NCBI GenBank assembly: GCA_913055565.1
Contig: CAJXKP010000016.1
Coordinates: forward strand, 1-56,363
DNA: 56,363 bases
Source: an uncultured Ectothiorhodospiraceae bacterium
GTDB taxonomy: Bacteria; Pseudomonadota; Gammaproteobacteria; Nitrococcales; Nitrococcaceae
Direction of reading: 5' to 3'
Shown one piece after another: positions 1 through 9,464 of the stretch. The stretch's first letter is position 1. Each line of letters opens with the position of its first letter. The notes below the pieces were generated by a model that saw only the letters and a list, made by a program, of their open reading frames with translations, searched no databases and was not told the DNA's origin. Position numbers and translations under genes: made by a program.

Positions 1-612
1 GTCGACTAAAAGACCGCGCGGGTTCTGCATCAGCAGCATACCGATCTCGAGCCACTGCTTCTGGCCGTGGGACAGCTCGCCGGCTGGCTGGCGAGCCTCG
101 GCGCTGAGCCCAATGGTCTCCAATACCTCGCCGATTCGGTCGCGCACGGCGCTATCGATGCGTGAGAACAGCACGCCCCAGACGCGCCGCTCGCCTGCCA
201 TGGCCAGCTCCAGGTTCTCGACCACGGTGTGCTGGTAGAAGACGGTGGGCTTTTGGAACTTACGCCCGATGCCGCCGTTGGCGATCCGTGTCTCATCGAG
301 GCGTAGCAGGTCGATACGGCTACCGAAGTAGACGCTGCCCTCGTTAGGCCGGAGCCGGCCGGTCAGCACATCCATCAGGGTGCTCTTGCCGGCGCCGTTG
401 GGCCCGATAATGCAGCGTAACTCGCCGTCATCGATGTACATCGTCAGATCGTCGAGCGCGCGAAAGCCGTCGAAGCTTACCGTGACGCCCTCGATGTAGA
501 GGATGGGCCCATGACGCGTGTCAATACCGCCCTCTAGGGATTCCTTCGGCGCGACGACATCGAAGACACGGTCACGCCGGAAGGTCTCGCGCGCACTGGC
601 CAGCATACTCAT
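1..612 (-). CDS. urtD: Urea ABC transporter ATP-binding protein UrtD, truncated by window edge
   Basis: First of the two ATPases of the UrtABCDE urea importer. The 204 visible residues contain a Walker A GPNGAGKST, a signature segment LSHGQKQWLEIG and the beginning of Walker B (LLVD), where the window ends, so the C-terminal part and probably urtE lie outside. The start is the ATG whose first bases overlap the urtC stop (ATGA), preceded by an AAGGAGG ribosome binding site inside urtC. About 40 residues precede the ATPase core, as in many UrtD proteins. Identity rests on the ATPase motifs plus its place after urtA, urtB and urtC; a generic branched-chain amino acid LivG is the alternative and is unlikely next to urease genes. 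Confidence 0.93.
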   Translation of the reverse strand, partial: MSMLASARETFRRDRVFDVVAPKESLEGGIDTRHGPILYIEGVTVSFDGFRALDDLTMYIDDGELRCIIGPNGAGKSTLMDVLTGRLRPNEGSVYFGSRIDLLRLDETRIANGGIGRKFQKPTVFYQHTVVENLELAMAGERRVWGVLFSRIDSAVRDRIGEVLETIGLSAEARQPAGELSHGQKQWLEIGMLLMQNPRGLLVD

Positions 613-1766
613 GCTCGTGCCTCCTTAAGCCGCCGCAACCACTCAGATGGCCGCAATCCCCAGCACTGCTTAATAACGCCCACAATACCCCGCGGCATAA
701 AGATCGTGACAAAGACGAACAAGCCGCCGAGGGCGAACAGCCACAGATCGGGGTACCAGTTGGTCAGCAATGTCTTGGCGTAGTTAACGACACCGGCCCC
801 CACCAGGGCACCATAGAGGGTGCCGCGGCCACCGGTCGCCACCCAGACCACGATCTCGATGGAGAGAACGGGTTCGAATTGGCGCGGCGTGATGATGCCT
901 GATTGCGGCACGAACAACGCCCCGGCAACGCCGGCTAGCATGGCGGAGACGGTAAAGACCCAAAGCTTGTAGCGATCCACCCGATAGCCCACCGAGCGCA
1001 CCCGGGGCTCAGCATCGCGCACGGCCATAACAACGCGTCCCAGCCGTGAGCGTGTGATATAGCGACTGACAAGATACCCCACGGCGACGGCCGCAGCCGA
1101 GGCGACGAGCAATCCCGCGTCGGTGCTGGCCTTGGCAAGGTCGAAGCCCAGGATGGTGTCGAAGTTCTTGAGCCCGTTGGTACCGCCGAAGCCCATCTCC
1201 TGGCGGGTAAACGCGAGGTTGAGGGCGAACACCATGGCCTGGCTCATAATCGAGAAGTAGACCCCGCTGACGCGCGAGCGGAACGCCAGCCAACCGAACA
1301 CGAACGCTAGCGCCCCGGGGGCAAGGAATACCATCAGCGCCGCCAGCGGGAAGAAGTCAAACCCCCACCAGTACCAGGGGTAGCCATCCCAGGCGAGGAA
1401 CTGCATGAAGTTGGGCAGACTCGAAGGATTGGCCTCGCGCATAAGATACATGCCCATGGCATACCCCCCAAGCGCGAAGAACGCCCCGTGCCCGAGGCTC
1501 AATAGGCCGCAGTAGCCCCACACCAGATCCAGGGCCAGGGCCAGTAGTGCGAAGCACAAGTATTTGCCGATAAGGGAAACCATGTAGTCCGGCACATGGA
1601 GCCCTGAACCTTCTGGGACGGCCAGGTTGCCGATGGGCACCGCAACCGCGATCACGGCCAGTAGCCCCAGCACGATTTGGCCACCCCAATCGCCCGACAG
1701 GACATAGCCAACCCGATTATCGGGCAAGGCGTCAGGCGTGATAGATGTCGTCTGCTCGTTTGCCAT
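609..1766 (-). CDS. urtC: Urea ABC transporter permease UrtC
   Basis: Second membrane subunit of the high-affinity urea importer (LivM-like branched-chain amino acid/urea permease family). The 385-residue protein is mostly hydrophobic helices, with the family segments DLVWGYCGLLSLGHGAFFALGGYAMGMY in the first third (read in shorter pieces: LVWGYCG, SLGHGAFFALG) and RDAEPRVRSVGYRVDRYK in the cytoplasmic loop. An upstream in-frame GTG would add four residues, but the ATG at 1766 has the better-placed AGGGAG. It overlaps urtD by four bases and follows urtB after about 65 bases, so it is part of one transcription unit. Confidence 0.93.
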   Translation of the reverse strand: MANEQTTSITPDALPDNRVGYVLSGDWGGQIVLGLLAVIAVAVPIGNLAVPEGSGLHVPDYMVSLIGKYLCFALLALALDLVWGYCGLLSLGHGAFFALGGYAMGMYLMREANPSSLPNFMQFLAWDGYPWYWWGFDFFPLAALMVFLAPGALAFVFGWLAFRSRVSGVYFSIMSQAMVFALNLAFTRQEMGFGGTNGLKNFDTILGFDLAKASTDAGLLVASAAAVAVGYLVSRYITRSRLGRVVMAVRDAEPRVRSVGYRVDRYKLWVFTVSAMLAGVAGALFVPQSGIITPRQFEPVLSIEIVVWVATGGRGTLYGALVGAGVVNYAKTLLTNWYPDLWLFALGGLFVFVTIFMPRGIVGVIKQCWGLRPSEWLRRLKEARA

Positions 1767-1831
1767 GTTCGTTCTCACTCCCTATGCCAGCGCTCGATGT
1801 TGCACGCGAAAGCTGATTTCGAGGCGCCACA

Positions 1832-3433
1832 TCAGCTCTCGGCAGCGCGCCCGCGCTGCGGGAACAACCCCTGTGGTCGGCGCTGGATGAACAGGATGAC
1901 GAAGACCAACAGCAGGACCTTCGCAAGCACGGCGCCGGTCTCGGGCTCAAGCAGCTTGTTCAGGATGCCCAGCGACATGCCGGCGAACAGCGTCCCCAGC
2001 AGATTGCCGGCACCACCGAAGACCACCACCAGGAAGGAATCGACGATGTACTGTTGGCCGAGGTTGGGCCCGACGTTGGTAATCTGCGACAGCGCCACCC
2101 CCGCCAGGCCGGCAACACCGGAGCCGAGGCCGAAGGTCAATGCGTCCACCCATTCGCTGCGTACGCCCACGGCCCGGGCCATGGAGCGGTTCTGCGACAC
2201 CGCCCGCACCCAGAGCCCGAGGTTCGTGCGCTTGAGGATCAGGACCAGGCCCACGAAGACGGCCAAAGCGAAGACGATAATCGTCAGCCGGTTGATGGTC
2301 ACCGAGAACGCGGGGTTAAAGACGATCTCGCCGCTCATCCACTCCGGCGTACTCACCTGCCGGTTAAGCGGCCCGAAGACGGTGCGTACCACCTGCCGGA
2401 GGATGAGGCTAATGCCGAAGGTCGCTAGCAATGTCTCCAACGGGCGGCCGTAGAGGAAGCGAATGACACCGCGCTCGATACCGATCCCGACCGCCCCTGA
2501 GACCAGGAATGCCGCCGGGATCGCGACCACCAAAGACAGCGCGATGTTGTTGGGCAGCAGCAGCTGCATGACGTAGGTGGTGTAGGCGCCGAGCATGATC
2601 ATCTCGCCGTGGGCCATATTGATCACGCCCATAACGCCGAAAGTGATCGCCAGTCCGATGGCCGCCAGGACCAGCACCGAGCCCAGCGATAGACCAAAGA
2701 ACAGCTGCTCCAGGCGGCCATAGATCGTTAGCTGCGTCTGGACGCTGGCGAATGCCTCCCGGGCCGCCTCACGCACCGCGGGATCGGCCTGCTCGTCGTT
2801 GGCCGCCGCCTGCAGGGCGTTACGGGATTTCTGCACTAGGCTGCCGGAGAGGCGCTCGATGGCCTCGATCTTCGCCGCGCGCTCGCCGGCGTCGAGCTTG
2901 TAGAGCGCGACGGCCGTGCGCATCGCCGCCTTAACCTGGGGATTCGTCTCATCCACGGCGAACTCGCGTACGCGCTCGGCCTCCTCGGACGAGAGACTGC
3001 CGTAGAGGTTCTCCACCGCTGCGAGTCGCTTATCGGGATTGGGATGCTGGAGCTCCAAGCGCGCGACCAAATCGCGCAGCTTCATACGCACCAGGTTGTT
3101 GATGCCGACGGGCTCCAATTGACCGGGCTCAGCGACTTCCTCGCCCGAGACCGAGTCGATAGCCGGACCGTCGTCCCGCCGGATGAAGGCGCGCTGGTCA
3201 CTAGCGCGCAGGTACATGTGGCCCTGTTGGATCGCCTTAACGATGATCGGCGCGCGCTCGTGACCGGAAGCGGCGACCTCGCGCGCGACCTCGATCTGTT
3301 GTCTAAAGTTCCGTGTGTCGAGCTCTTTCAACGTCTCGCTCAAGTCCGCCCCGTAGGCCGACGAGGCCAGGGCAACGAGCGCGACAATCTGGATGAGCTG
3401 GTAGCCCCACCGGGCCAGCCTTTGCCTGCACAT
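1832..3433 (-). CDS. urtB: Urea ABC transporter permease UrtB
   Basis: First membrane subunit of the urea importer (LivH-like). The protein is 533 residues: an N-terminal signal-like helix (about 1-28), a soluble alpha-helical extension of about 190 residues that is characteristic of UrtB and absent from LivH, then a permease domain carrying the segment FGVMGVINMAHGEMIMLGAY and, near the end, VVFGGAGNLLGTLFAG. The ATG at 3433, which gives a clean signal sequence and has a GGGAG upstream, is preferred over a TTG 24 bases earlier. A strong hairpin lies between it and urtA. Confidence 0.93.
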   Translation of the reverse strand: MCRQRLARWGYQLIQIVALVALASSAYGADLSETLKELDTRNFRQQIEVAREVAASGHERAPIIVKAIQQGHMYLRASDQRAFIRRDDGPAIDSVSGEEVAEPGQLEPVGINNLVRMKLRDLVARLELQHPNPDKRLAAVENLYGSLSSEEAERVREFAVDETNPQVKAAMRTAVALYKLDAGERAAKIEAIERLSGSLVQKSRNALQAAANDEQADPAVREAAREAFASVQTQLTIYGRLEQLFFGLSLGSVLVLAAIGLAITFGVMGVINMAHGEMIMLGAYTTYVMQLLLPNNIALSLVVAIPAAFLVSGAVGIGIERGVIRFLYGRPLETLLATFGISLILRQVVRTVFGPLNRQVSTPEWMSGEIVFNPAFSVTINRLTIIVFALAVFVGLVLILKRTNLGLWVRAVSQNRSMARAVGVRSEWVDALTFGLGSGVAGLAGVALSQITNVGPNLGQQYIVDSFLVVVFGGAGNLLGTLFAGMSLGILNKLLEPETGAVLAKVLLLVFVILFIQRRPQGLFPQRGRAAES

Positions 3434-3463
3434 AACGTCGACTCCCAGACGCTGCAACGATAG

Positions 3464-3485
3464 CGGGCCCGCCGAGGCGGGCCCG
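3464..3485 (-). terminator. GC-rich hairpin between urtA and urtB
   Basis: Arms CGGGCCCGCC and GGCGGGCCCG form a nearly continuous 9-10 bp stem with almost no loop, and no T-run follows in the direction of transcription. Such hairpins after the binding-protein gene usually give partial termination or protect the 3' end of its message, which would let UrtA be made in excess over the permeases. The effect here is inferred. Confidence 0.6.
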
Positions 3486-3510
3486 TGTTCCTAAGGCTTA
3501 GGCAACGGAC

Positions 3511-4845
3511 TTACTCGGCCGATTGCCTCTCCTGGCCCTCGCACTCGCCCGTGGCGACGTTGTACTTGCCACACTCCAGCGGCTCGGTCCAATCGCTCAT
3601 CAGATCGGCCGTCTCCGGGATCAGGCTCGACCAGGCATCGCCCGCGACATAGCCCTTGGTCTCCCAGACCTTGCTGAACTGGCCATTGCCCTGGATCTCA
3701 CCGATGAACACCGGCTTGGTGATGTGGTGGTTGTTGAGCATCGTGGCGTAGCCGCCCACTAGATCCGGCACGGTAATACCAGGCATAGCGTCCTTGACCG
3801 CCTCGGGATTCGAGGTGCCGGCCTTCTTGACCGCCTCGACCCACATATTGAAGCCGATGTAGTGGGAGTGCATGGGATCGCTGGTCACGCGATCCGACTC
3901 GCCTAGGTACTCGCGCCACTGCTTGATGAAGGCCTTATTGGCCTCGGTATCGATGCTCTGGAAGTAGTTCCAGGCCGCCATGTGGCCCACCAGCGGCTCG
4001 GTATCGATACCCGACAGGGTCTGCTCACCCACCGACAGCGCCAGCACCGGGATATCGATGGCCTCGACGCCCTGATTGGCGAGCTCCTTATAGAACGGCA
4101 CGTTGGCATCGCCGTTAATGGTCGAGATCACGGCCGTCGGCTTGCCCTGGGCACCGAACTCCTTGATGCGCGAGACGATGCTCTGCCAATCGGAGTGGCC
4201 GAAGGGCGTGTAGTTGACCATGATGTCGTCCTCCGAGACGCCCTCCTTCTTGAGCCACGCCTGGAGGATCTTGTTGGTGGTGCGCGGGAAGACGTAGTCC
4301 GTGCCCGCTAGCACCCAACGCTCGATGCCGTAGACCTCCTTGAGGTAGCGCACGGCCGGCAGCGACTGCTGGTTCGGCGCCGCACCGGTGTAGAAGACAT
4401 ACTCCGAGGATTCCTGGCCCTCGTACTGCACCGGATAGAACAGCGGCACCTCGAGCTCCTCGACCACCGGCAGCACGGCCTTGCGAGACGAGGAGGTCCA
4501 GTTACCGAAGATGACGTCCACCTCGTCCTGGTTGATCAGCTGGCGGGCCTTTTGGGCGTACTGCGGCCAGTCCGAGGCCGGGTCCACCACCACGGGCTCC
4601 AGCTTACGGCCGTTAATGCCGCCCTTCTCATTCTGCTCCTCGATGAGCATGGTGATGATGTCCTTGAGCGGCTTCTCACTGACGGCCATGGTGCCCGACA
4701 GGGAGTGAAGGATGCCGACCTTAATCGGTCCCTTGTCGTCTTCTTGGGCCTGCACCGAACCCATCGCCATCAGGCCCAGGGCCGCCGTGCCGACCATCGT
4801 CCGCTTGGTATAGCGAGCGAAATCACTAAGCAGCGACTTGATCAT
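3511..4845 (-). CDS. urtA: Urea ABC transporter substrate-binding protein UrtA
   Basis: Periplasmic urea receptor of the UrtABCDE importer. The 444-residue precursor has a basic N-terminus and a hydrophobic export segment ending near AQA (about residue 34), then the UrtA/FmdD-type binding fold beginning with IKVGILHSLSGTMAVSEKPL. Further family segments are DPASDWPQYAQKARQL, FGNWTSSSRKAVLPVVEE and PLFYPVQYEGQE. Length is normal. It is the first gene of the urt unit and has its own sigma-54 promoter and NtrC-like sites upstream, fitting induction on nitrogen limitation. An amide-binding FmdD/AmiC relative is the only realistic alternative, and the urt and ure neighbours speak against it. Confidence 0.95.
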   Translation of the reverse strand: MIKSLLSDFARYTKRTMVGTAALGLMAMGSVQAQEDDKGPIKVGILHSLSGTMAVSEKPLKDIITMLIEEQNEKGGINGRKLEPVVVDPASDWPQYAQKARQLINQDEVDVIFGNWTSSSRKAVLPVVEELEVPLFYPVQYEGQESSEYVFYTGAAPNQQSLPAVRYLKEVYGIERWVLAGTDYVFPRTTNKILQAWLKKEGVSEDDIMVNYTPFGHSDWQSIVSRIKEFGAQGKPTAVISTINGDANVPFYKELANQGVEAIDIPVLALSVGEQTLSGIDTEPLVGHMAAWNYFQSIDTEANKAFIKQWREYLGESDRVTSDPMHSHYIGFNMWVEAVKKAGTSNPEAVKDAMPGITVPDLVGGYATMLNNHHITKPVFIGEIQGNGQFSKVWETKGYVAGDAWSSLIPETADLMSDWTEPLECGKYNVATGECEGQERQSAE

Positions 4846-4882
4846 AGTTCAACTCCGTTGTTGATTCTCCGAAACGGCCGTC

Positions 4883-4927
4883 GCGTGGCTGGGGACCGCC
4901 GAAAACGACAGGCCCTAGTAGCCACGC
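4883..4927 (-). ncRNA. Possible structured 5' leader of urtA
   Basis: Between the predicted sigma-54 start site (about 4935) and the urtA ATG, arms GCGTGGCT and AGCCACGC enclose 29 bases that contain a smaller GGG/CCC pairing. The element would form in the message leader about 38 bases before the start codon. It matches no riboswitch class I recognise and may be a simple stability hairpin. Confidence 0.3.
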
Positions 4928-4946
4928 AGGCCTCGGAACCAGTTGT

Positions 4947-4962
4947 TGCATAGGCCATGCCA
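4947..4962 (-). promoter_or_regulatory. Sigma-54 (-24/-12) promoter of urtA
   Basis: Read on the minus strand the element is TGGCATGGCCTATGCA. It has GG and GC dinucleotides exactly 12 bases apart, matching the RpoN consensus TGGCAC-N5-TTGCA in all but two positions. It lies about 100 bases before the urtA start, and NtrC-like sites are found about 190-225 bases upstream of it, the usual enhancer distance. Confidence 0.7.
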
Positions 4963-4999
4963 AAGGGACGTATCCGTGCCTGCAGGTGAGTCTCTGGTA

Positions 5000-5055
5000 T
5001 CAGGAGAACGCTAAACGATTCGCACGAGCGTCTGGCCGCTCGGCTGAGCCCGGCA
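5000..5055 (+). repeat. REP-like intergenic repeat, copy B
   Basis: Copy of a dispersed element (core 5013-5049) sharing AACGATTCGC, GAGC, CTGGCCG and TGAGCCCGG with copies at 43.6 kb and 56.3 kb. This copy has extra bases that make a CGAGCG...CGCTCG hairpin. It sits between the urtA promoter and its NtrC-like sites. Confidence 0.5.
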
Positions 5056-5145
5056 CGTCGCGCATCACTGGTGCTACGTTCAAGCTCGGCGGCATCGGCT
5101 GTGAGCACGCCACGGCCCGTGAGAATTATTCAGCGTCCCCCTCGC

Positions 5146-5184
5146 GGTGCACGGTGCACCATTGCCATGCACTACAGGTGGGCA
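5146..5184 (-). promoter_or_regulatory. NtrC-like enhancer sites upstream of urtA
   Basis: On the minus strand 5155-5171 reads TGCATGGCAATGGTGCA, a near-perfect NtrC dyad (known consensus TGCACYN5GGTGCA, 17 bp). It is flanked by a GGTGCA half-site at 5146-5151 and a degenerate dyad TGCACT...GGGCA at 5168-5184. The arrangement before a sigma-54 promoter strongly suggests nitrogen control of urt. The rest of the gap between ureG and urtA contains only the repeat and the promoter. Confidence 0.65.
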
Positions 5185-5235
5185 ATATGAGCTAACGCGG
5201 TGCAAAGCGGCCGCGAGCGGATACGCCTAAACCCC

Positions 5236-5856
5236 TCACGCGCCAGGTCCGAGGTAGCCCTCACGCTGGATGAAGGTCACGATCCCATTCACGCCCTCGC
5301 CAGCAGCCAGGTTGGTGAAGACGAAGGGGCGCTCGCCGCGCATGGCCCGAGCATCGCGATCCATGACCTCAAGGGACGCACCGACTTGAGGCGCGAGGTC
5401 AGTCTTGTTGATGACCAGCAGATCCGAGCGAGTGATCCCCGGCCCGCCCTTGCGCGGGATCTTATCGCCGGCGCTGACATCGATAACGTAGATGGTGAGG
5501 TCCGAGAGCTCGGGGCTAAAGGTGGCGGCCAGGTTGTCCCCCCCCGACTCGACGAGGACCAGATCAAGCCCCGGCCACCGCTGCTGGAGATCCGAGACCG
5601 CCGTCAGATTCATGGAGGCGTCCTCGCGAATCGCCGTATGGGGGCAGCCGCCGGTCTCAACGCCCATGATCCGCTCAGCGGGCAGGATCTCGTTGCGCGT
5701 CAGGAACTCGGCGTCTTCCTGGGTGTAGATATCATTAGTCACCACAGCGAGGGACCAGCGCTCGCGCATGGCCGAGCAAAGGGCCATGGTTAACGCCGTC
5801 TTGCCCGATCCTACCGGGCCACCGATCCCTACCCTCAACGCGTCTGCTGCCGCCAT
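5236..5856 (-). CDS. ureG: Urease accessory GTPase UreG
   Basis: SIMIBI-class GTPase that delivers nickel to the urease active site with UreD, UreF and UreE. The 206-residue protein has a P-loop GPVGSGKT at 13-20, the metal-binding Cys71-Pro-His73 motif in [17 protein letters not shown], and the base-recognition NKTD near residue 150. Length and order (last of ureDABCEFG) are normal. It starts 32 bases after ureF, and its end is followed by the NtrC-like region of urtA. Confidence 0.97.
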   Translation of the reverse strand: MAAADALRVGIGGPVGSGKTALTMALCSAMRERWSLAVVTNDIYTQEDAEFLTRNEILPAERIMGVETGGCPHTAIREDASMNLTAVSDLQQRWPGLDLVLVESGGDNLAATFSPELSDLTIYVIDVSAGDKIPRKGGPGITRSDLLVINKTDLAPQVGASLEVMDRDARAMRGERPFVFTNLAAGEGVNGIVTFIQREGYLGPGA

Positions 5857-5888
5857 CGTCGATCGCTCCCGGCTATCGTGATCGCTAC

Positions 5889-6581
5889 CTAGCTGCGAAA
5901 GAGCCGTGTGTACTGGGTCTCGTGCGCCGCGCTGGCCAGGGCTACGCCGGGCGCGCTCGCGCCGATCGCCTCGTCAGGCAAGGCCAGCCCCTTCGCCACG
6001 GCCTCGGGGATGGCACCGGCAACGCGATGCAGCACCCGCTGCCCCGCCGTCTGGCCCAGCGGGATGAGCTTAACCCCGGCCGCCACCTGGTTCTCCAGCC
6101 AGGCCCAGAGGTAGCCGGCCGCTGCTTCCTCAAGCGACACGCCCCAGCGTACGGCAGCCAGGCTGAACAGGGCCGCCCAACAGGTGTCCTCGGGCCGATC
6201 CCAGCAGCGCGCTTCGGCCTCGCCGAGCTCGGCGAGTACGCGCGCCATCGCCCGGGCCATATGCCGATCCTCGGCCCGCAGCTCGGCGGCCTCCCGCGAG
6301 GCCAGCAGCTTCCGCGTCCACGCGAGCACGGCGTCGCTATCGCCCGCTTCCCAGCCGCGGTAGAGGCGTGCAAGGATCGGCACATCCAAAGCGGCCAGCG
6401 AGTGTTCAATCTGCCCGGCGGTCCACCGCTCAAGGCCCATTTCATCGCCAACCCAACCGCAGGCCACCGCGTATTCAAGCCCCGCGGAGTAGGCATAGGC
6501 GCCCACCGGCAGCGTCGGGCTGATGAGCTGCCATAACCGCATGGAGCCGCTCGGCCCCGTCCGCGTCGTGGCTTCAGCCAT
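5889..6581 (-). CDS. ureF: Urease accessory protein UreF
   Basis: Helical chaperone that bridges the UreD-urease complex and UreG during nickel insertion. The conserved opening [21 protein letters not shown] begins at about residue 16. The ATG at 6581 (230 residues) overlaps the end of ureE by eight bases, typical of coupled genes; a second ATG 39 bases inside would give a minimal UreF. A much longer open frame extends further upstream through ureE but is a shadow. Confidence 0.95.
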   Translation of the reverse strand: MAEATTRTGPSGSMRLWQLISPTLPVGAYAYSAGLEYAVACGWVGDEMGLERWTAGQIEHSLAALDVPILARLYRGWEAGDSDAVLAWTRKLLASREAAELRAEDRHMARAMARVLAELGEAEARCWDRPEDTCWAALFSLAAVRWGVSLEEAAAGYLWAWLENQVAAGVKLIPLGQTAGQRVLHRVAGAIPEAVAKGLALPDEAIGASAPGVALASAAHETQYTRLFRS

Positions 6582-7047
6582 GATGGGCGTGCTCATGGCC
6601 GCCGACGCGCTCGCCGTCGAAGACACCGCCCTCGGGCTCGAACGGCGCGGACTCGTGGCACACGGCCAGACCCACGGCCTCACTGATCTGATCCAGGACG
6701 TGGTCGGCGTAATAGCGCAGCCAGCCATCACCGATCTGGAGCGCCACGTGCCGGTTGCCCAGATGATAGGCAGCCCGCACGAGCCGCTGGGGCTCAGGGT
6801 GGCTCGCGGTCGAGACCGCTTCGTCCGCCGCGGCGACACGCACCACGATGCCATCGGCCCCAGTGAGGAGCATGCCGTCCCGCAAGACCTGCCCACGCGC
6901 CACGCGGACGGCGACCTCCCGCCCATCCGTCAGGCGCGCCCGAAAGCGACTCCGCTGCCGGGTCTCGAACGGCAGATTAAGCACGGCATCGGCCACGGCC
7001 GGTGCCGTCGCCCGGTCAGTCAGCTCGATCACGGCCCATTCCCCCAA
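6574..7047 (-). CDS. ureE: Urease accessory protein UreE
   Basis: Nickel-binding metallochaperone, 157 residues. It has the N-terminal beta domain (FETRQRSRFRARLTDGREV) and the central metal-binding segment (VRAAYHLGNRHVALQI with the key GNRH). The C-terminal tail is His-containing (GGHEHAHHG), the usual nickel store. It lies between ureC and ureF in the standard order. Confidence 0.96.
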   Translation of the reverse strand: MGEWAVIELTDRATAPAVADAVLNLPFETRQRSRFRARLTDGREVAVRVARGQVLRDGMLLTGADGIVVRVAAADEAVSTASHPEPQRLVRAAYHLGNRHVALQIGDGWLRYYADHVLDQISEAVGLAVCHESAPFEPEGGVFDGERVGGHEHAHHG

Positions 7048-7074
7048 TCAACCCAGCGCTAACGACACGAGTCC

Positions 7075-8778
7075 TCAGAACAGATAATACTTCTGGCTCA
7101 GCGGCAGCTCCTGGGCCGGCTCGCAAGTCAGCAGCTCGCCATCGGCCCGCACCTCGTAGGTCTGGGAATCGACATCGATATTGGGTTGCCAGTCGTTGAG
7201 CTTCATGTCGGCCTTGCTCACCGCCCGGCAACCCCGCACACCGACGGCGCGTTTCTTCAACCCGATGCGTTCCGGCACGCCCTTGGCCAGGGCCGCCTGG
7301 GAGACGAAGCTCACCGAGGTATTCTCGCGAGCGCCGCCGAAGGCCCCGAACATGGGCCGATAATGCACCGGCTGCGGCGTCGGGATGGAGCCGTTGGGGT
7401 CGCCCATGGGGGCGGCCACAATCATACCGCCTTTGATGATCACGCCCGGCTTGGCGCCGAAGAACGCCGGCTTCCACAGACATAGGTCCGCCAGTTTGCC
7501 GACCTCCAACGAGCCCACCTCGTGGTCGATACCGTGGGCCATCGACGGATTGATGGTGTACTTGGCGATATAGCGCCGCGCGCGGACGTTGTCGTTGCGC
7601 TCGCTGTCCTCGGGCAGCGGCCCGAACTGGCTCTTCATCTTGGACGCCGTCTGCCAGGTGCGGCTGATCACCTCGCCGACACGGCCCATGGCCTGGGAGT
7701 CCGAGGCCAGGATGGAGAACGCCCCGCGGTCGTGGAAGATATCCTCTGCGGCGATTGTCTCGCGCCGAATGCGCGACTCCGCGAAGGCCACGTCCTCCGG
7801 TATCGAGGGGCTGAGATGGTGGCACACCATGAGCATGTCGAGATGCTCGTCGATGGTGTTCTCGGTGTACGGCCGCGTTGGATTGGTACTCGAGGCCAGG
7901 ACATTGGGCTCGCCACAGGCCTTGATGATATCCGGCGCGTGCCCACCACCGGCGCCCTCGGTGTGATACGTGTGGATGGTGCGGCCACCGATGGCGTTGA
8001 GCGTATCCTCGACGAAGCCGGACTCGTTGAGGGTATCCGTGTGGATGCAGACCTGGACGTCATACTCGTCGGCGACATTGAGGCAATTATCGATCGCCGC
8101 TGGTGTCGTGCCCCAGTCCTCGTGGAGCTTAAAGCCCATGGCGCCGCCCTCGACCTCCTCGCGCAGCGGCCCGGGCTCGCTGCCGTTACCCTTGCCCAAG
8201 TAGCCAAGGTTCATCGGGAACTCGTCCGAGGCCTGCAACATCTTCTCGATGTTCCAGACACCCGGCGTGCAAGTCGTAGCGTTGGTGCCTGTGGCCGGGC
8301 CGGTACCGCCGCCGAACATGGTCGTCAGCCCCGACATCAGCGCCTCATCCACGAGCTGGGGGCACACGAAGTGGATGTGGGCGTCCAACCCGCCGGCGGT
8401 GACGATGGAGCCCTCGGCGGCCATGGCCTCCGTACCGGGACCGATCGCGATATCGACATCGGACTGGGTATCCGGGTTGCCGGCCTTGCCGATGCCATGG
8501 ATACGGCCGTCCTTAATGCCGATATCGGCCTTGACCACACCCCAGTAGTCCAGGATCAGGGCGTTGGTGACGACCATATCAACGACCTGGTGGCGGCTGC
8601 GCTGGCTCTGAGCCATGCCATCCCGAATGGCCTTGCCGCCGCCGAAGACCGCCTCATCGCCGTAACTGGTGTGATCTGCTTCGACCTCGATGAACAGCTC
8701 CGTATCGGCGAGCCGAACCCGGTCGCCCGTGGTTGGGCCATACATCTGCGCGTAGGCATTGCGATCAATCGTCGCCAT
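7075..8778 (-). CDS. ureC: Urease alpha subunit UreC
   Basis: Catalytic subunit hydrolysing urea to ammonia and carbamate at a dinuclear nickel centre. The 567-residue protein has all hallmarks: DAHIHFVCP nickel-binding His pair, [10 protein letters not shown] carrying the lysine that is carbamylated, [24 protein letters not shown], and the mobile-flap motif [22 protein letters not shown] (read as MVCHHL and [12 protein letters not shown]) with the active-site Cys and His. Full length, with no missing residue. It starts one base after ureB ends. Confidence 0.99.
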   Translation of the reverse strand: MATIDRNAYAQMYGPTTGDRVRLADTELFIEVEADHTSYGDEAVFGGGKAIRDGMAQSQRSRHQVVDMVVTNALILDYWGVVKADIGIKDGRIHGIGKAGNPDTQSDVDIAIGPGTEAMAAEGSIVTAGGLDAHIHFVCPQLVDEALMSGLTTMFGGGTGPATGTNATTCTPGVWNIEKMLQASDEFPMNLGYLGKGNGSEPGPLREEVEGGAMGFKLHEDWGTTPAAIDNCLNVADEYDVQVCIHTDTLNESGFVEDTLNAIGGRTIHTYHTEGAGGGHAPDIIKACGEPNVLASSTNPTRPYTENTIDEHLDMLMVCHHLSPSIPEDVAFAESRIRRETIAAEDIFHDRGAFSILASDSQAMGRVGEVISRTWQTASKMKSQFGPLPEDSERNDNVRARRYIAKYTINPSMAHGIDHEVGSLEVGKLADLCLWKPAFFGAKPGVIIKGGMIVAAPMGDPNGSIPTPQPVHYRPMFGAFGGARENTSVSFVSQAALAKGVPERIGLKKRAVGVRGCRAVSKADMKLNDWQPNIDVDSQTYEVRADGELLTCEPAQELPLSQKYYLF

Positions 8779-8779
8779 C

Positions 8780-9085
8780 TCAGAGATCCCCCATCACCAT
8801 GCCGCGGAAACCGACGATGCGCCGGTCGCCAGCGTAGGCCACCAGCTCCACCGTGCGCTCCTGGCCCGGCTCGAAGCGTACCGCCGTCCCCGCCGGTATA
8901 TTCAGCCGAAAGCCGCGGGCCTGCTCGCGCTCGAAGTCCAGCGCCGGATTAACCTCGTAGAAGTGGTAGTGAGAACCGACCTGCACGGGCCGGTCACCAG
9001 TATTGGCCACCGTCACCGACCGCGTCTGCCGTCCGGCGTTGATCTCGATCTCGCCGTCTTCGGTTATTACTTCGCCTGGAATCAT
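8780..9085 (-). CDS. ureB: Urease beta subunit UreB
   Basis: Structural subunit of urease, 101 residues, with the family start [19 protein letters not shown] and segments [17 protein letters not shown] and [17 protein letters not shown]. Separate from UreA as in most bacteria, and almost touching ureC. Confidence 0.98.
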   Translation of the reverse strand: MIPGEVITEDGEIEINAGRQTRSVTVANTGDRPVQVGSHYHFYEVNPALDFEREQARGFRLNIPAGTAVRFEPGQERTVELVAYAGDRRIVGFRGMVMGDL

Positions 9086-9159
9086 ATGCCGCCTCCGTGT
9101 CCTGCGCGTCGCCAGCCCAGCTCGCTCGCGAGCTCGGTACCGGCCCGTCGATCACGTGG

Positions 9160-9462
9160 TCAGGTGATGGGATCGTGTACCGTCACCAGTTTGGTCCCGT
9201 CGGGAAAGGTACATTCCACCTGAACCTCGGTAAGCATCTCCGGGATGCCCTCCATGACCTGCTCCCGGCCGAGGATGCGTGTTCCATAGTCCATGAGATC
9301 CGCGACGGTACGGCCATCGCGGGCGCCCTCGACGATGGCGTTACTGATGTAGGCCATGGCCTCGGGGTAATTGAGCTTGACCCCGCGCTGGAGCCGTCGC
9401 TCAGCGACCCACGCGGCCGTGGCCAGCATGAGCTTGTCTTTCTCACGGGGATTCAAATGCAT
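9160..9462 (-). CDS. ureA: Urease gamma subunit UreA
   Basis: Smallest urease subunit, 100 residues, with the canonical start [20 protein letters not shown], then [21 protein letters not shown] and [24 protein letters not shown] sequence precedes the ATG inside the end of ureD, from which it is separated by two bases. Confidence 0.98.
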   Translation of the reverse strand: MHLNPREKDKLMLATAAWVAERRLQRGVKLNYPEAMAYISNAIVEGARDGRTVADLMDYGTRILGREQVMEGIPEMLTEVQVECTFPDGTKLVTVHDPIT

Positions 9463-9464
9463 AA

